Assembly (NCBI GenBank): GCA_025146925.1
Contig: CP102260.1
Coordinates: forward strand, 387,001 to 451,000
Reading direction: 5' to 3'
DNA from: [Bacteroides] pectinophilus
Lineage (GTDB): Bacteria > Bacillota > Clostridia > Lachnospirales > Lachnospiraceae
DNA length: 64,000 bases
Position 1 is the stretch's first letter. Every line of letters begins with the position of its first letter. Below the pieces are notes generated by a model, which saw nothing but the letters and a program-made list of their open reading frames with translations, did no database searches and was not told the origin of the DNA. Shown here piece by piece: positions 32,250 to 41,512 of this stretch. Both the position numbers and the translations under genes were made by a program.

Positions 32250-34364
32250 ATGCGAATTACTAAGAATTTTGATGGCATGACGGTTTGTGAGAAGAGACTT
32301 AATTATCTCATGAATGTTAAGCCTATACTTAATATACATGCCATATTCAGTGATGCAGGTCCGGAATACAGAATTCCACCAGAGCCTGATAAGGATGAGA
32401 ATGTGAAGCTTAGGCTTAGAACAGCAAGATACAACATCGACGAGGCCTGCGTTGTGGTTAACAATAACAGAATTGCCATGCACAGGACATTTTCTAATGA
32501 GCTGTTTGACTTCTATGAGGCAGATATTAATGTCGGAAGTGAGAAGCTTTATTATTACTATGAAGTACGTGTTGGAAAGGTTGTATGTTATTATAACCAG
32601 ATTGGCGTTATGAGAGATCTTAACCCATTCTACAATTTTCAGATAATGCCGGGCTTTAAGACCCCACAGTGGGCTAAGGGTGCTGTCATGTATCAGATTT
32701 TTGTTGACCGTTTTTGTAATGGGGATAAGACCAATGATGTGCTTACTAATGAATATGCATATATCGGTCAGCATGTTGAACGTGTAGAGGAATGGGATTC
32801 AAGACCTAATGAGATGGATGTGCGCCGTTTCTATGGCGGTGATCTTCAGGGCGTTATGGATAAGCTTGATTATCTTCAGGATCTCGGTGTTGACGTAATA
32901 TATTTTAATCCATTATTTGTGTCACCGTCTAATCATAAGTATGATATTCAGGACTATGATTATATAGACCCACATATCGGCAGGATTACAGATGATGGCG
33001 GAAGCCTGCTTGACGAGGGGGATAATGACAATACAAAGGCTTCAAGATATATAAAGAGAGTTACGGGAAAGAATAATCTCGAAGCAGGCAATGAATTCTT
33101 TGCGCAGCTTGTGAGCGAAGCGCACAGAAGGAATATGAAGGTCATTATTGACGGAGTTTTCAATCATTGCGGTTCGTTCAACAAATGGCTTGACAGAGAA
33201 CATATATATTATGCATCAGAGGAGAACTATGAGAAGGGGGCATATGTAGACCGCAACAGCCCTTACCATGACTTCTTCAAATTCTACGGGGATACATGGC
33301 CTGATAATAATTCATATGACAGCTGGTGGGGCAATGATACGCTTCCGAAGCTTAATTATCAGGGATCACCAAAACTTGAAGAATATATACTGAGAATAGC
33401 AGCTAAGTGGGTATCGGCACCGTATAATGTCGACGGCTGGAGACTTGATGTGGCGGCAGACCTTGGATATGGTACGGAGTACAACCATGAGTTCTGGCGT
33501 AAGTTCCGTAATGTCGTGAAGAAAGCCAACCCTGATGCGCTTATTCTTGCTGAGAATTATGGAGATTCATATGACTGGCTGCAGGGTGACCAGTGGGATA
33601 CCATAATGAATTACGATGCATTTATGGAACCTGTTACATGGTTTCTTACAGGAATGCAGAAGCACAGCGATGAGTTCAGGCAGGATATGCTTGGCAATGT
33701 AGACAATTTCTTTGGCGTAATGAATCACAATATGGCAAGAATGGGAGGACAGGCAGTTGGTATTGCCATGAATGAACTGTCTAACCATGATCATTCAAGA
33801 TTTCTTACAAGGACTAACAGGACTGTCGGCAGGCTTGCATCAAAAGGTTCGGATGCTGCATCCCAGGGCGTCAATAAAGCCGTATTTATGGAGGGAGTAG
33901 TTATTCAGATGACATGGCCGGGCGCACCGACGATATATTATGGTGATGAAGCCGGTGTATGTGGATGGACCGATCCTGATAACAGAAGAACATATCCGTG
34001 GGGACATGAAGACAAGGAACTTATAGCATTTCACAGGGATATAATAGCTGTGCACAAATCAAGTCCTGCACTTATGCATGGATCATATAAGATGCTTGTC
34101 GCAGAACATAATCTTATATGCTATGGAAGATTCTGCGAGGATGATGTGGTTATCGTAGTCATTAACAACGGTGATGACGAGCGGCGTGTGAATATACCGG
34201 CATGGCAGACAGGACTTACTTCGCATGATGATGTGGAGCAGGTGCTTGTTACGTATGATGGCGGATATAGCACGGAACGTCTTGGATACAGTGTGCCGGG
34301 GGGATATCTGGATCTTGGATTAAGAAGAACATCTGCGGTAATACTAAGAAAGATACAGTATTAG
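32250..34364 (+). CDS. GH13 alpha-amylase family enzyme (neopullulanase/cyclomaltodextrinase-like)
   Basis: A 704-residue intracellular glycoside hydrolase without signal peptide. The first ~130 residues form an N-terminal beta domain of the CBM34 kind, followed by the catalytic barrel starting WAKGAVMYQIFVDRFCNGD. Catalytic residues are the nucleophile Asp in DGWRLDVA, the acid Glu in LILAENYGD and the third Asp in LSNHDHSR. A C-terminal beta domain closes the protein. The layout fits maltodextrin, pullulan or cyclodextrin degradation after import. The ATG at 32250 is chosen over a TTG at 32226. Confidence 0.92.
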   Translation: MRITKNFDGMTVCEKRLNYLMNVKPILNIHAIFSDAGPEYRIPPEPDKDENVKLRLRTARYNIDEACVVVNNNRIAMHRTFSNELFDFYEADINVGSEKLYYYYEVRVGKVVCYYNQIGVMRDLNPFYNFQIMPGFKTPQWAKGAVMYQIFVDRFCNGDKTNDVLTNEYAYIGQHVERVEEWDSRPNEMDVRRFYGGDLQGVMDKLDYLQDLGVDVIYFNPLFVSPSNHKYDIQDYDYIDPHIGRITDDGGSLLDEGDNDNTKASRYIKRVTGKNNLEAGNEFFAQLVSEAHRRNMKVIIDGVFNHCGSFNKWLDREHIYYASEENYEKGAYVDRNSPYHDFFKFYGDTWPDNNSYDSWWGNDTLPKLNYQGSPKLEEYILRIAAKWVSAPYNVDGWRLDVAADLGYGTEYNHEFWRKFRNVVKKANPDALILAENYGDSYDWLQGDQWDTIMNYDAFMEPVTWFLTGMQKHSDEFRQDMLGNVDNFFGVMNHNMARMGGQAVGIAMNELSNHDHSRFLTRTNRTVGRLASKGSDAASQGVNKAVFMEGVVIQMTWPGAPTIYYGDEAGVCGWTDPDNRRTYPWGHEDKELIAFHRDIIAVHKSSPALMHGSYKMLVAEHNLICYGRFCEDDVVIVVINNGDDERRVNIPAWQTGLTSHDDVEQVLVTYDGGYSTERLGYSVPGGYLDLGLRRTSAVILRKIQY

Positions 34365-34376
34365 ATTGGAGAATAT

Positions 34377-35612
34377 ATGGATAAGAGAGATAACGAATTA
34401 AACAATATACAGAATTCACAGGCAGGTCAGGAGAGCAGGCCTAAGGCTGACGGAATGAGAGAGCCGAGAAGACTTGCTAAGTCAGTCCCACCTTCATCGG
34501 GAACACCGAGACGTCAGCGCCCGCAGGGACAGCAGGCAAAGCAGGGCGCAGGAAGCGCATCTTCGGGCGCGGCGAGACGCCCACGTCAACAGGGACAGCA
34601 GAGCGGAGAGAGAAACGCTGACGGACAGGGAAGAAGCCCTCAGAGACAGTCGGGACCGGGACAGAGCAGACCGAGAAGAATGCCTAATCCCGGCGCACAG
34701 GCGAAGAGAGCTGAAGGACGCAGATATATACCTCTTGATGAGGCGGATGACAGTCGTTTTACCGACATTAAGCTGAATAAGAAGATGCGTACATGGAACA
34801 AATACAAGAACTATATATTCGGCGGTATCGCAATTATAATTCTTGTGGTAATAGTGGCATTCAGTGTCCGTTCATGTGCCAATGACAAGAAGCAGGAGGA
34901 AGAGTCACTCTATTCAAAGCCTTCAATGGGACCGCTTCAGGTAACACAGGGAGCTGATACCCAGACTCAGACACAGGCATCGACAGAAGTGCAGACGACA
35001 CAGGCAGCTACACAGGCAGCGGGAGGAGTTGTATCCACTACTAAGACGGCTGCGGCTGAGGACTTTACAAGTGAGGCATCATACAGCAAGAGTGTATTTA
35101 TTGGCGATACAATTGTATCGGGAATGGAATACTATAAGTATCTGGGCTCAGATAAGATAATAGCTGATACTAATCTTACTGCATCAAAAGCAGCGGATAA
35201 GGTGAGCCAGCTTGCATCATCTAATCCTGAGAAGGTCTATATCATGCTTGGACTTAATGATCTTAACTACAACTCCAAGACTGTAGACTCAATTGCACAG
35301 GATTTTGCAAGTCTTATTACACAGATTAAGCAGACAGTTCCAGCAGCAAAGATATATCTTGTTTCTGTAACACCTATAACAAAGGCATGTGAGAGCAAGA
35401 GCAGCATTTACATTACAATGAGTAATGTTGAGGCACTTAATGCAAAGTTAAAAGAGGTTGCGGCAACATCAGGGGCAACATTTACGGATATTAATTCTGC
35501 ATTCCAGGATTCTTCGGGATATCTTAATTCGGCAGTGACAGGCAATGGATATAACCTTAAGAATGAGTATTACGGATTCCTTCTGAATACGCTTGCAGAG
35601 ATGACTAAGTAA
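34377..35612 (+). CDS. Membrane-anchored SGNH-hydrolase-like protein with altered catalytic residues
   Basis: A 411-residue bitopic protein. Residues 1-135 are a cytoplasmic low-complexity region rich in Gln, Arg, Pro and Gly; one membrane helix follows (YIFGGIAIIILVVIVAFSV, about 143-161), then a Thr/Gln-rich linker and an extracellular SGNH-type domain (from about 235). The normal GDS box reads FIGDTIVSG, so the catalytic Ser is Thr. The GxND box LGLNDL is kept. The final DxxH block reads GNGYNLKNE with no His. It may therefore bind rather than hydrolyse its ligand. It follows the amylase by 12 bases. Confidence 0.8.
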   Translation: MDKRDNELNNIQNSQAGQESRPKADGMREPRRLAKSVPPSSGTPRRQRPQGQQAKQGAGSASSGAARRPRQQGQQSGERNADGQGRSPQRQSGPGQSRPRRMPNPGAQAKRAEGRRYIPLDEADDSRFTDIKLNKKMRTWNKYKNYIFGGIAIIILVVIVAFSVRSCANDKKQEEESLYSKPSMGPLQVTQGADTQTQTQASTEVQTTQAATQAAGGVVSTTKTAAAEDFTSEASYSKSVFIGDTIVSGMEYYKYLGSDKIIADTNLTASKAADKVSQLASSNPEKVYIMLGLNDLNYNSKTVDSIAQDFASLITQIKQTVPAAKIYLVSVTPITKACESKSSIYITMSNVEALNAKLKEVAATSGATFTDINSAFQDSSGYLNSAVTGNGYNLKNEYYGFLLNTLAEMTK

Positions 35613-35628
35613 GAGCGGAGCACGTGAG

Positions 35629-36354
35629 ATGAATTTTCATGTATTAACATTGTTTCCACAGATGATACTTGACGGGATGAATACAAGTATTATGGGGAGG
35701 GCAATCAGCAAAGGAAAGCTTTCTGTTGATGCTGTGAATATCAGGGACTTTTCAACCAATAAGCATATGAAGGTTGATGACTACACATATGGAGGCGGGG
35801 CAGGAATGCTTATGCAGGCTGCTCCGGTATGTGCGGCATATCGTTCGGTTGAAGAGAGCATAGGAAGGAAGCCGAGGGTTGTGTATCTTACACCGCAGGG
35901 ACGGGTGTTTAACCAGCAGATGGCATGGGAGCTTGCGCAGGAGGATGAACTTGTATTCCTGTGTGGACATTACGAAGGTATTGACGAGAGAGCGCTTGAG
36001 ATGATAGTTACGGATTATGTATCTATAGGTGATTATGTTCTGACAGGCGGTGAGCTTCCGGCTATGGTTGTTATGGATGCCGTGGCGAGACTTGTGCCGG
36101 GTGTGCTTAATAACGATGAGTCAGCTCAGTTTGAAAGTTTCCACGACAATCTTCTTGAGTATCCGCAATATACAAGACCTGAGGAATTCGAGGGCAGGAA
36201 AGTTCCGCCGGTTCTTCTGTGCGGTGACCATGCTAAGGTTGAAGCATGGAGACTTGAACAGTCAATTGAGAGAACTAAAAAGTTCAGACCGGATCTGTAC
36301 GAAAAGTACAGACAGGAACATCCGGAAGATACAGCAGGTAAGAAAAAGAGATAA
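35629..36354 (+). CDS. trmD: tRNA (guanine-N1)-methyltransferase TrmD
   Basis: SAM-dependent trefoil-knot enzyme of 241 residues that methylates G37 of tRNAs reading CNN. Signature stretches are FPQMILDGMNTSIMGRAI, YGGGAGMLMQ, FLCGHYEGIDERALE and SIGDYVLTGGELPAMVVMDAVARLVPGVL, the last forming the knot. The usual rpsP-rimM-trmD-rplS neighbours are not here. The gene starts 16 bases after the SGNH-like gene. Confidence 0.96.
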   Translation: MNFHVLTLFPQMILDGMNTSIMGRAISKGKLSVDAVNIRDFSTNKHMKVDDYTYGGGAGMLMQAAPVCAAYRSVEESIGRKPRVVYLTPQGRVFNQQMAWELAQEDELVFLCGHYEGIDERALEMIVTDYVSIGDYVLTGGELPAMVVMDAVARLVPGVLNNDESAQFESFHDNLLEYPQYTRPEEFEGRKVPPVLLCGDHAKVEAWRLEQSIERTKKFRPDLYEKYRQEHPEDTAGKKKR

Positions 36355-36387
36355 GAGTGATATAGACTAGACAGGGAATACAAAGGT

Positions 36388-37101
36388 ATGATAGATACAT
36401 ATGTTGCCATAGATCTGGAGACAACCGGAACCAATCCTGCTGAGGACAGGATAATTGAGGTAGGGGCGGCAAAAGTGGAGTGTGGACGTGTCGTGAGCAT
36501 ATTTTCAACATTTGTCAATCCACAGATATCAATAAGTCCGAGAATAACGTCTCTCACAGGCATTACAGATGAAGATGTTGCGGGTGCACCGGTAATTGCC
36601 GATATAATTGCTGATATGATTGCATATACAAAGGATGTTCCGATTCTCGGACACAATGTGATATTTGATTACAGCTTCATAAAAAAAGCAGCAGCTAACA
36701 GTAAGCTGGAATATGCAAAAGAAGGAATTGACACGCTTAAGATTGCGCGAAGAATTCTCCCGGATGTTCCGCATAAGAATCTTCCGGCGCTGTGTGAGCA
36801 TTTTAAGATAGACCCGGGCAAGAGCCACAGGGCGCTTGATGATGCGATAAGTGCATCGAAGCTGTATTACGCACTGTATGCTGTTAATCCGGAAGATGAG
36901 ATGTTCAATAAGGCAATGGTTCTTAATTATAGCGTTAAGAAGGATTCGCCGATAACGCCGGCACAGAAAAAATACCTTACGGCACTTGCTCAATACCATA
37001 ATGTGGCGGTAACAGTTCCAATAGACAGTATGACAAAGAGCCAGGCCTCACGCATGATTGATGGTATTATCGGACAGTATGGCAGAATCCCGGTATATTA
37101 A
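36388..37101 (+). CDS. DnaQ-like DEDDh 3'-5' exonuclease
   Basis: A 237-residue exonuclease of the Pol III epsilon/PolC-exonuclease type. The DEDDh residues are in AIDLETTGTNP (Asp and Glu, residues 8-10), GHNVIFDYSF (Asp near 96) and HRALDDA (His and Asp). A ~60-residue C-terminal extension with TPAQKKYLTALAQYH and SMTKSQASRMIDGII is a helical module common in Clostridia. It could act in proofreading, RNA maturation or repair. It is transcribed with trmD and converges with the minus-strand hypothetical gene. Confidence 0.88.
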   Translation: MIDTYVAIDLETTGTNPAEDRIIEVGAAKVECGRVVSIFSTFVNPQISISPRITSLTGITDEDVAGAPVIADIIADMIAYTKDVPILGHNVIFDYSFIKKAAANSKLEYAKEGIDTLKIARRILPDVPHKNLPALCEHFKIDPGKSHRALDDAISASKLYYALYAVNPEDEMFNKAMVLNYSVKKDSPITPAQKKYLTALAQYHNVAVTVPIDSMTKSQASRMIDGIIGQYGRIPVY

Positions 37102-37109
37102 GTACGTGG

Positions 37110-37706
37110 TCAGGCATTCAGCTCATCCATTTTTTTGAGAATATACTTTTTCATCGGAGTGTTCAGCATATGAACGCGGTTACGGAGATTGTTGAATTTG
37201 TCTGAATCTCCGTTTTTTATATAGCAGGATGCCAGCAGAATGTAGTTGCTGCTTGTGTCAGTACCGCATTCGATTCCGAATTCAAGGACGCGGACAGCTT
37301 CTTCAACATGACCTTCATTAATGAGCTGCTCACCCCACTTTACTATGGTGCCGGTAAGTGATGCATAATTATTATCATACTCAGAGAGTGCGGGCAGATT
37401 GGCAGCACCGTAAGTAAGCTTAAGGTCTGTGTTGGTTATTCCCTGAAGATTTACTATCCTGCATGATGCGAGATGCCTGATTGTTTCCTGACAGGAAGCA
37501 ATTTCTTTTGAGGGATTTGAAAAAAATGGTAGGGAATCAAGCGGGATTGTGATATAATCAAGAGAATCAAGGCTCTGCCGTCTTGTGGCGTTGGCCCTGG
37601 ATTCACGCTCAAGATAAGCCGATTCGGTTAATCTGTCACGGCGGTAAGTGTATTTTACAAAAGCCGTGAATGCAAGTGAAAGAATCAGAACAATAATAAA
37701 TATCAT
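37110..37706 (-). CDS. Membrane-anchored hypothetical protein
   Basis: A 198-residue protein with an N-terminal membrane anchor (MIFIIVLILSLAFTAFV) and a soluble helical remainder, NYASLTGTIVKWGEQLINEGHVEEAVRVLEFGIECGTDTSSNYILLASCYIKNGD, which resembles TPR-type helix pairs. I do not recognise a family or function. AGGAGG lies 7 bases before the ATG. Only 24 bases separate its start from the next ORF on the other strand, so one of the two promoters must lie inside the neighbouring gene. Confidence 0.7.
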   Translation of the reverse strand: MIFIIVLILSLAFTAFVKYTYRRDRLTESAYLERESRANATRRQSLDSLDYITIPLDSLPFFSNPSKEIASCQETIRHLASCRIVNLQGITNTDLKLTYGAANLPALSEYDNNYASLTGTIVKWGEQLINEGHVEEAVRVLEFGIECGTDTSSNYILLASCYIKNGDSDKFNNLRNRVHMLNTPMKKYILKKMDELNA

Positions 37707-37730
37707 CGAAAGCCTCCTGAAAGGAAAATT

Positions 37731-37844
37731 ATGATTAATTTTACAAGCATAAAGAATAAAAAAATCCTAGTTGTAGTAATATCTATAATGATAATAGCGA
37801 TGGTAGCACCGCTTGTGTTAAGCTCAGTACTTGGAATATTGTAA
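37731..37844 (+). CDS. 37-residue single-helix membrane peptide
   Basis: A short ORF with AAAGGA seven bases upstream: a basic start (FTSIKNKK) followed by a continuous hydrophobic helix (ILVVVISIMIIAMVAPLVL). It is read divergently from the hypothetical gene with only 24 bases between starts. No known family. A palindrome CTGTAC-T-GTACAG (37848-37860) lies just after its stop and before the next gene. Confidence 0.45.
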   Translation: MINFTSIKNKKILVVVISIMIIAMVAPLVLSSVLGIL

Positions 37845-37870
37845 TACCTGTACTGTACAGCTGTCAATTA

Positions 37871-37921
37871 CAATGCTTATGCACGAACCTGAGATGCGCA
37901 TAAAGTAGCGCAGGAATGGAG
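37871..37921 (+). repeat. Two-hairpin repeated element, copy C, before the AIR-synthase-like gene
   Basis: Hairpin 2 GCGC/GCGC (37896-37899 with 37908-37911) with the same 8-nt loop length as copies A and B, preceded by GAACCTGAGAT and followed by AGGAATGGAG (37912-37921). Hairpin 1 is weakened here (TGC/GCA, 37874-37876 with 37881-37883). Confidence 0.65.
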
Positions 37922-37933
37922 GATAGTGATAGT

Positions 37934-38833
37934 ATGCTCTCGGATACAGTTTTCAGAAGAAGCGTTCTTAAGAATATAACTGAATACAGATCAGGCAGCC
38001 AGGGCATATTATCAGCAGTCAGCAATGGAAGATATGCGGTTATTGATGCATGTAATGCTCTTGCGTGCCGCGGCGGGGAGCCGGAAGGCATTAATGCGGC
38101 GGTTACAATCCCTGACAGCTATGATGAGAAGTTACTCAAAAAGCTCATTGCAGATATAGATGCGCAGTGCAGAACGTGTGGGACACATATTGAGGATGTT
38201 GCGGTCAGTACATCTCAGCACATACGGAAGCCTGTTATAACAGCAAGTGCATTTGGCAGAAGCAGTGAGGAAATGCCTGCCGGTATGCAAAAGGCGGGCG
38301 GTAATCTTGATATAATCGCATCAGGAAGTATCGGAATGTCAGGCATAATGAATGTGCTGGATTCGCATATGGATGAGGCAAAGAAAGTCTATGCTGACAG
38401 TGTCATTAATGCGGCGGCTGCAGACGCGGGGAAGCTGTCTGTCGCAGACAGGGCGTCACTTGCAGCAGGGGCAGGAGCATCATACCTTGTGGCAGCAGGC
38501 GATGGCGGTATATACGCAGCACTGTGGCGGCTGGCAGCGGATAATGGATGTGGTTTTGATATTAATCTCAGAGATATTCCTGTAAAGCAGGAGATAATCG
38601 AGATGTGCGAGCTGTTTGATATTAATCCTTATGAGTTATCATCTACGGGATGTATGCTGATGACAGCTGAAGATGGATGTGGTATAGTTGATGTACTTAA
38701 TGAGAATGGCTATGACGCTGTTGTTATCGGGCATACAACTAAGGAGAAGGCTAAGATGATGCATCTTGAAGATGAGGTGCGTTATCTGGATGTACCGCGT
38801 AATGAGGAATCAGAAAGGTTTATACAGCTTTAA
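37934..38833 (+). CDS. AIR-synthase-related (PurM/HypE-fold) protein
   Basis: A 299-residue protein of the PurM/HypE/ThiL fold. The glycine-rich ACRGGEPEGINAAVTIPDSYDEKLLKKLIADIDAQCRTCGTHI and IIASGSIGMSGIMNVLDSHMDEAKKVY match AIR-synthase N-terminal domains; the C-terminal half has FDINPYELSSTGCMLMTAE. The metabolic substrate is unknown: it is neither PurM nor HypE proper. The ATG at 37934 is likely, but an in-frame ATG at 37916 inside the repeat tail is also possible. It heads an operon with an Lrp-type regulator and an aminotransferase. Confidence 0.75.
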   Translation: MLSDTVFRRSVLKNITEYRSGSQGILSAVSNGRYAVIDACNALACRGGEPEGINAAVTIPDSYDEKLLKKLIADIDAQCRTCGTHIEDVAVSTSQHIRKPVITASAFGRSSEEMPAGMQKAGGNLDIIASGSIGMSGIMNVLDSHMDEAKKVYADSVINAAAADAGKLSVADRASLAAGAGASYLVAAGDGGIYAALWRLAADNGCGFDINLRDIPVKQEIIEMCELFDINPYELSSTGCMLMTAEDGCGIVDVLNENGYDAVVIGHTTKEKAKMMHLEDEVRYLDVPRNEESERFIQL

Positions 38834-38855
38834 TATAATAGAATGGAGAAGGATA

Positions 38856-39338
38856 ATGAGAGAGAAGATCCTGAATATGCTTGAAAAAAACGGCCGTATT
38901 GATATTAAAGATATGGCGACAATGCTTGGAACGAATGAGACTGTAATAGCTAATGAGATGGCAGATATGGAGAAAGAGCATATCATATGCGGCTATCATA
39001 CACTGATTAACTGGGATAACACAAGCGATGAGAAGGTTACTGCACTTATAGAGATTAAGGTAACTCCACAGCGCGGCGTAGGATTCGACAGTATAGCAGA
39101 GAGAATCTACAATTACGAGGAGATTACATCACTGTATCTTATGTCTGGCGGATTTGACTTTACTGCAATTATCGAGGGTAAGACAATGAAGTCCGTAGCA
39201 CAGTTTGTCTCGAGCAAGCTTGCACCGCTTGAATCTGTTCTTAGCACTTCAACACATTTTATTCTTAAAAAATATAAAGATTACGGCACGGTTCTTGATG
39301 TGCCTGACAAAGATGAGAGGATGCTGGTGACACCATGA
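38856..39338 (+). CDS. Lrp/AsnC-family regulator
   Basis: A 160-residue regulator with an N-terminal winged HTH (REKILNMLEKNGRIDIKDMATMLGTNETVIANEMADMEKEHIICGY) and a C-terminal AsnC/RAM ligand-binding domain (VTALIEIKVTPQRGVGF, LYLMSGGFDFTAIIEGKTMKSVAQF). Amino acids usually act as effectors. AGAATGGAGAAGG lies before the ATG at 38856. Its last four bases overlap the aminotransferase start, so it probably controls amino-acid metabolism including that gene. Confidence 0.92.
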   Translation: MREKILNMLEKNGRIDIKDMATMLGTNETVIANEMADMEKEHIICGYHTLINWDNTSDEKVTALIEIKVTPQRGVGFDSIAERIYNYEEITSLYLMSGGFDFTAIIEGKTMKSVAQFVSSKLAPLESVLSTSTHFILKKYKDYGTVLDVPDKDERMLVTP

Positions 39339-40501
39339 GAAACCCTGTAGCAAAGAAGGTCACACAGATTGAGCCTTCAGGAATAAGAAAGTTTTTTGAT
39401 ATTGTAAGTGAGATGCAGGATGCTATTTCTCTTGGCGTTGGTGAGCCTGATTTTGACACTCCGTGGAGCGTAAGGGAAGAGGGCATATATTCACTCGAGA
39501 GAGGAAGAACGTTCTATACTGCTAATGCGGGCCTTAAGGAACTGCGTATTGAGATTGGCAATTATATCTCAAGAAAATATGACCTGCATTATGATGCTGT
39601 TCATGAGATTATGGTAACAGTCGGTGGAAGCGAGGCAATAGACCTTGCACTTCGTGCAATGGTAGATCCGGGAGATGAAGTGCTTATTCCACAGCCAAGC
39701 TATGTATCGTATCTGCCATGTGCGGTTATGGCAGATGCCAAGCCGGTAATAATTAATCTCAAGGAAGAGAATGAGTTCAAGCTTACCAGAAAGGAGCTTG
39801 AAGAGAGTATAACAGACAAGACTAAGATTCTGGTGCTTCCGTTCCCGAATAATCCGACGGGTGGAATTATGACTAAGGAAGAACTTGAGGAGCTTGTACC
39901 GGTTATTATAGAGCATGACCTGTACGTTATCTCTGATGAGATATATGCGGAGCTGACATATAAGGGCAGGCATGTATCGATAGCAAGCCTTCCGGGGATG
40001 CATGACAGAACTGTCACGATTAACGGCTTTTCAAAAGCATTTGCAATGACAGGATGGAGACTGGGGTATGCTATAGCACCTAAGATGATTATGGACCAGA
40101 TGATTAAGCTTCATCAGTTCGCAATTATGTGTGCACCTACCAACAGTCAGTTCGCTGCTGTCGAAGCACTTAAGAACTGCGATGATGAAGTCGCAAAGAT
40201 GGTAGAAGCATATGACCAGAGAAGAAGATTTTTGATAGATGCATTAAGAGGAATGGGACTTGAATGCTTTGAACCGTTTGGAGCATTTTATGTATTCCCA
40301 TCAATTAAGAAGTTCGGACTTTCATCAGATGAATTCGCCAGCAGGCTGCTTAGAGAGGAGAAGCTTGCTGTAGTTCCGGGAACGGCATTCGGTGACTGCG
40401 GAGAGGGCTTCCTGAGAATATCTTATGCATATTCACTTACTGATTTGAAAAAGGGATTAGAGCGATTACAGAGATTTATTAATAAACTTCAGACCGAATG
40501 A
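39335..40501 (+). CDS. PLP-dependent aminotransferase class I/II
   Basis: A 388-residue fold-type I aminotransferase. The PLP Lys is in INGFSKAFAMTGWRLGYAIAP (near residue 234), the phosphate site in TVGGSEAIDLALRA, and the substrate carboxylate Arg in GFLRISYAYS. PNNPTGGIMTKEELEEL is the core motif. Aromatic amino acids or aspartate are possible donors; specificity cannot be read. ATGA overlap with the lrp gene implies coupling. Confidence 0.93.
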   Translation: MRNPVAKKVTQIEPSGIRKFFDIVSEMQDAISLGVGEPDFDTPWSVREEGIYSLERGRTFYTANAGLKELRIEIGNYISRKYDLHYDAVHEIMVTVGGSEAIDLALRAMVDPGDEVLIPQPSYVSYLPCAVMADAKPVIINLKEENEFKLTRKELEESITDKTKILVLPFPNNPTGGIMTKEELEELVPVIIEHDLYVISDEIYAELTYKGRHVSIASLPGMHDRTVTINGFSKAFAMTGWRLGYAIAPKMIMDQMIKLHQFAIMCAPTNSQFAAVEALKNCDDEVAKMVEAYDQRRRFLIDALRGMGLECFEPFGAFYVFPSIKKFGLSSDEFASRLLREEKLAVVPGTAFGDCGEGFLRISYAYSLTDLKKGLERLQRFINKLQTE

Positions 40502-40541
40502 TGGGTTTGATGAGGTTCCTGTATTCGTGGAGGGAGATACT

Positions 40542-41018
40542 ATGGCGGATTTTAATGTAAACCTTATTAACCCATTTCTTATGGCATCATCGAGCGTGAT
40601 AAGAGATGTATGCCAGTGCGAACTTAAAGTAGGTAAGCCATACGTAAAAGGCGGAGATTTTAAAGAGGATACTGTAATGATAATGATCGGACTTACGGGC
40701 GAGCTCAGAGGACAGGTAATGCTTGTGTTCAATGAGAAGAATGCACTGTCGGTCGTAAGCCGGATGGCGATGATGGAGATTACAGAGATGAATGAACTTG
40801 CGGTAAGTGCCATAAGTGAGCTTACCAACATGATTATGGGTAATGCCGCGACAATTCTTTCAACGAAGGGAATTGCTGTGGATATTACACCCCCTACATT
40901 CTGTCATGGTTCATTCAGTGTTAGTACCGCTTATACGAAAGATGTATGTGTGCCTCTGCTCTCAGACGGAGAGACATTCGTTGAAGTTGATATTGCGATA
41001 AAAGGTGAGGAAGAATGA
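40542..41018 (+). CDS. cheX: CheX-like chemotaxis phosphatase
   Basis: A 158-residue protein of the CheC/CheX/FliY phosphatase superfamily, which removes phosphate from CheY. The ExxN phosphatase motif is in VSAISELTNMIMGNAATIL; the family start NPFLMASSSVIRDVCQCELKVGKP and the VMLVFNEKNALSVVSRM helix are also typical. The ATG at 40542 follows GGAGGGAG; a GTG at 40527 is less likely. It overlaps trmL by 4 bases. A chemoreceptor gene lies at 58601; other che genes are not in the window. Confidence 0.9.
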   Translation: MADFNVNLINPFLMASSSVIRDVCQCELKVGKPYVKGGDFKEDTVMIMIGLTGELRGQVMLVFNEKNALSVVSRMAMMEITEMNELAVSAISELTNMIMGNAATILSTKGIAVDITPPTFCHGSFSVSTAYTKDVCVPLLSDGETFVEVDIAIKGEEE

Positions 41019-41512
41019 TAAATATAGTACTGCATGAACCGGAGATGCCTGCTAATACCGGTAATATCGGACGTACATGTGTGGCAGCAGGAGCAAGGCT
41101 GCATCTCATAGAACCGCTTGGATTTCATATCAATGAAAAGATGGTGAAGAGGGCGGGACTTGATTACTGGGACAAGCTTGATGTAACAGTGTATGATAAC
41201 TATGAAGATTTTCTTGAGAAGAATCCCGGAGCCAAGATATATATGGCAACAACGAAGGCACCACATACCTACTGTGATGTGCGCTATGAAGATGACTGCT
41301 ATATTATGTTTGGTAAGGAAAGTGCAGGAATACCGGAAGATATACTTGTGCAGCATCCGGATACTGCAATAAGAATACCTATGATAGGCGACATACGCTC
41401 ATTGAATCTGTCCAATTCGGTTGCAATAGTTCTGTATGAAGCTTTAAGACAGCATGATTTTGCGGATATGAGGCTTCATGGGCATCTGCGTAATTATGAA
41501 TGGAGCGAATAA
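41015..41512 (+). CDS. trmL: tRNA (cytidine/uridine-34-2'-O)-methyltransferase TrmL
   Basis: SPOUT-fold methyltransferase of 165 residues that modifies the wobble base of tRNA-Leu. Motifs: NIVLHEPEMPANTGNIGRTCVAAGARLHLIEPLGF, LDYWDKLDV, MFGKESAGIPEDIL and IPMIGDIRSLNLSNSVAIVLYEALRQ, which forms the knot. Full length for the family. Its 3' end overlaps the convergent acetyltransferase gene by 19 bases. Confidence 0.95.
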   Translation: MINIVLHEPEMPANTGNIGRTCVAAGARLHLIEPLGFHINEKMVKRAGLDYWDKLDVTVYDNYEDFLEKNPGAKIYMATTKAPHTYCDVRYEDDCYIMFGKESAGIPEDILVQHPDTAIRIPMIGDIRSLNLSNSVAIVLYEALRQHDFADMRLHGHLRNYEWSE

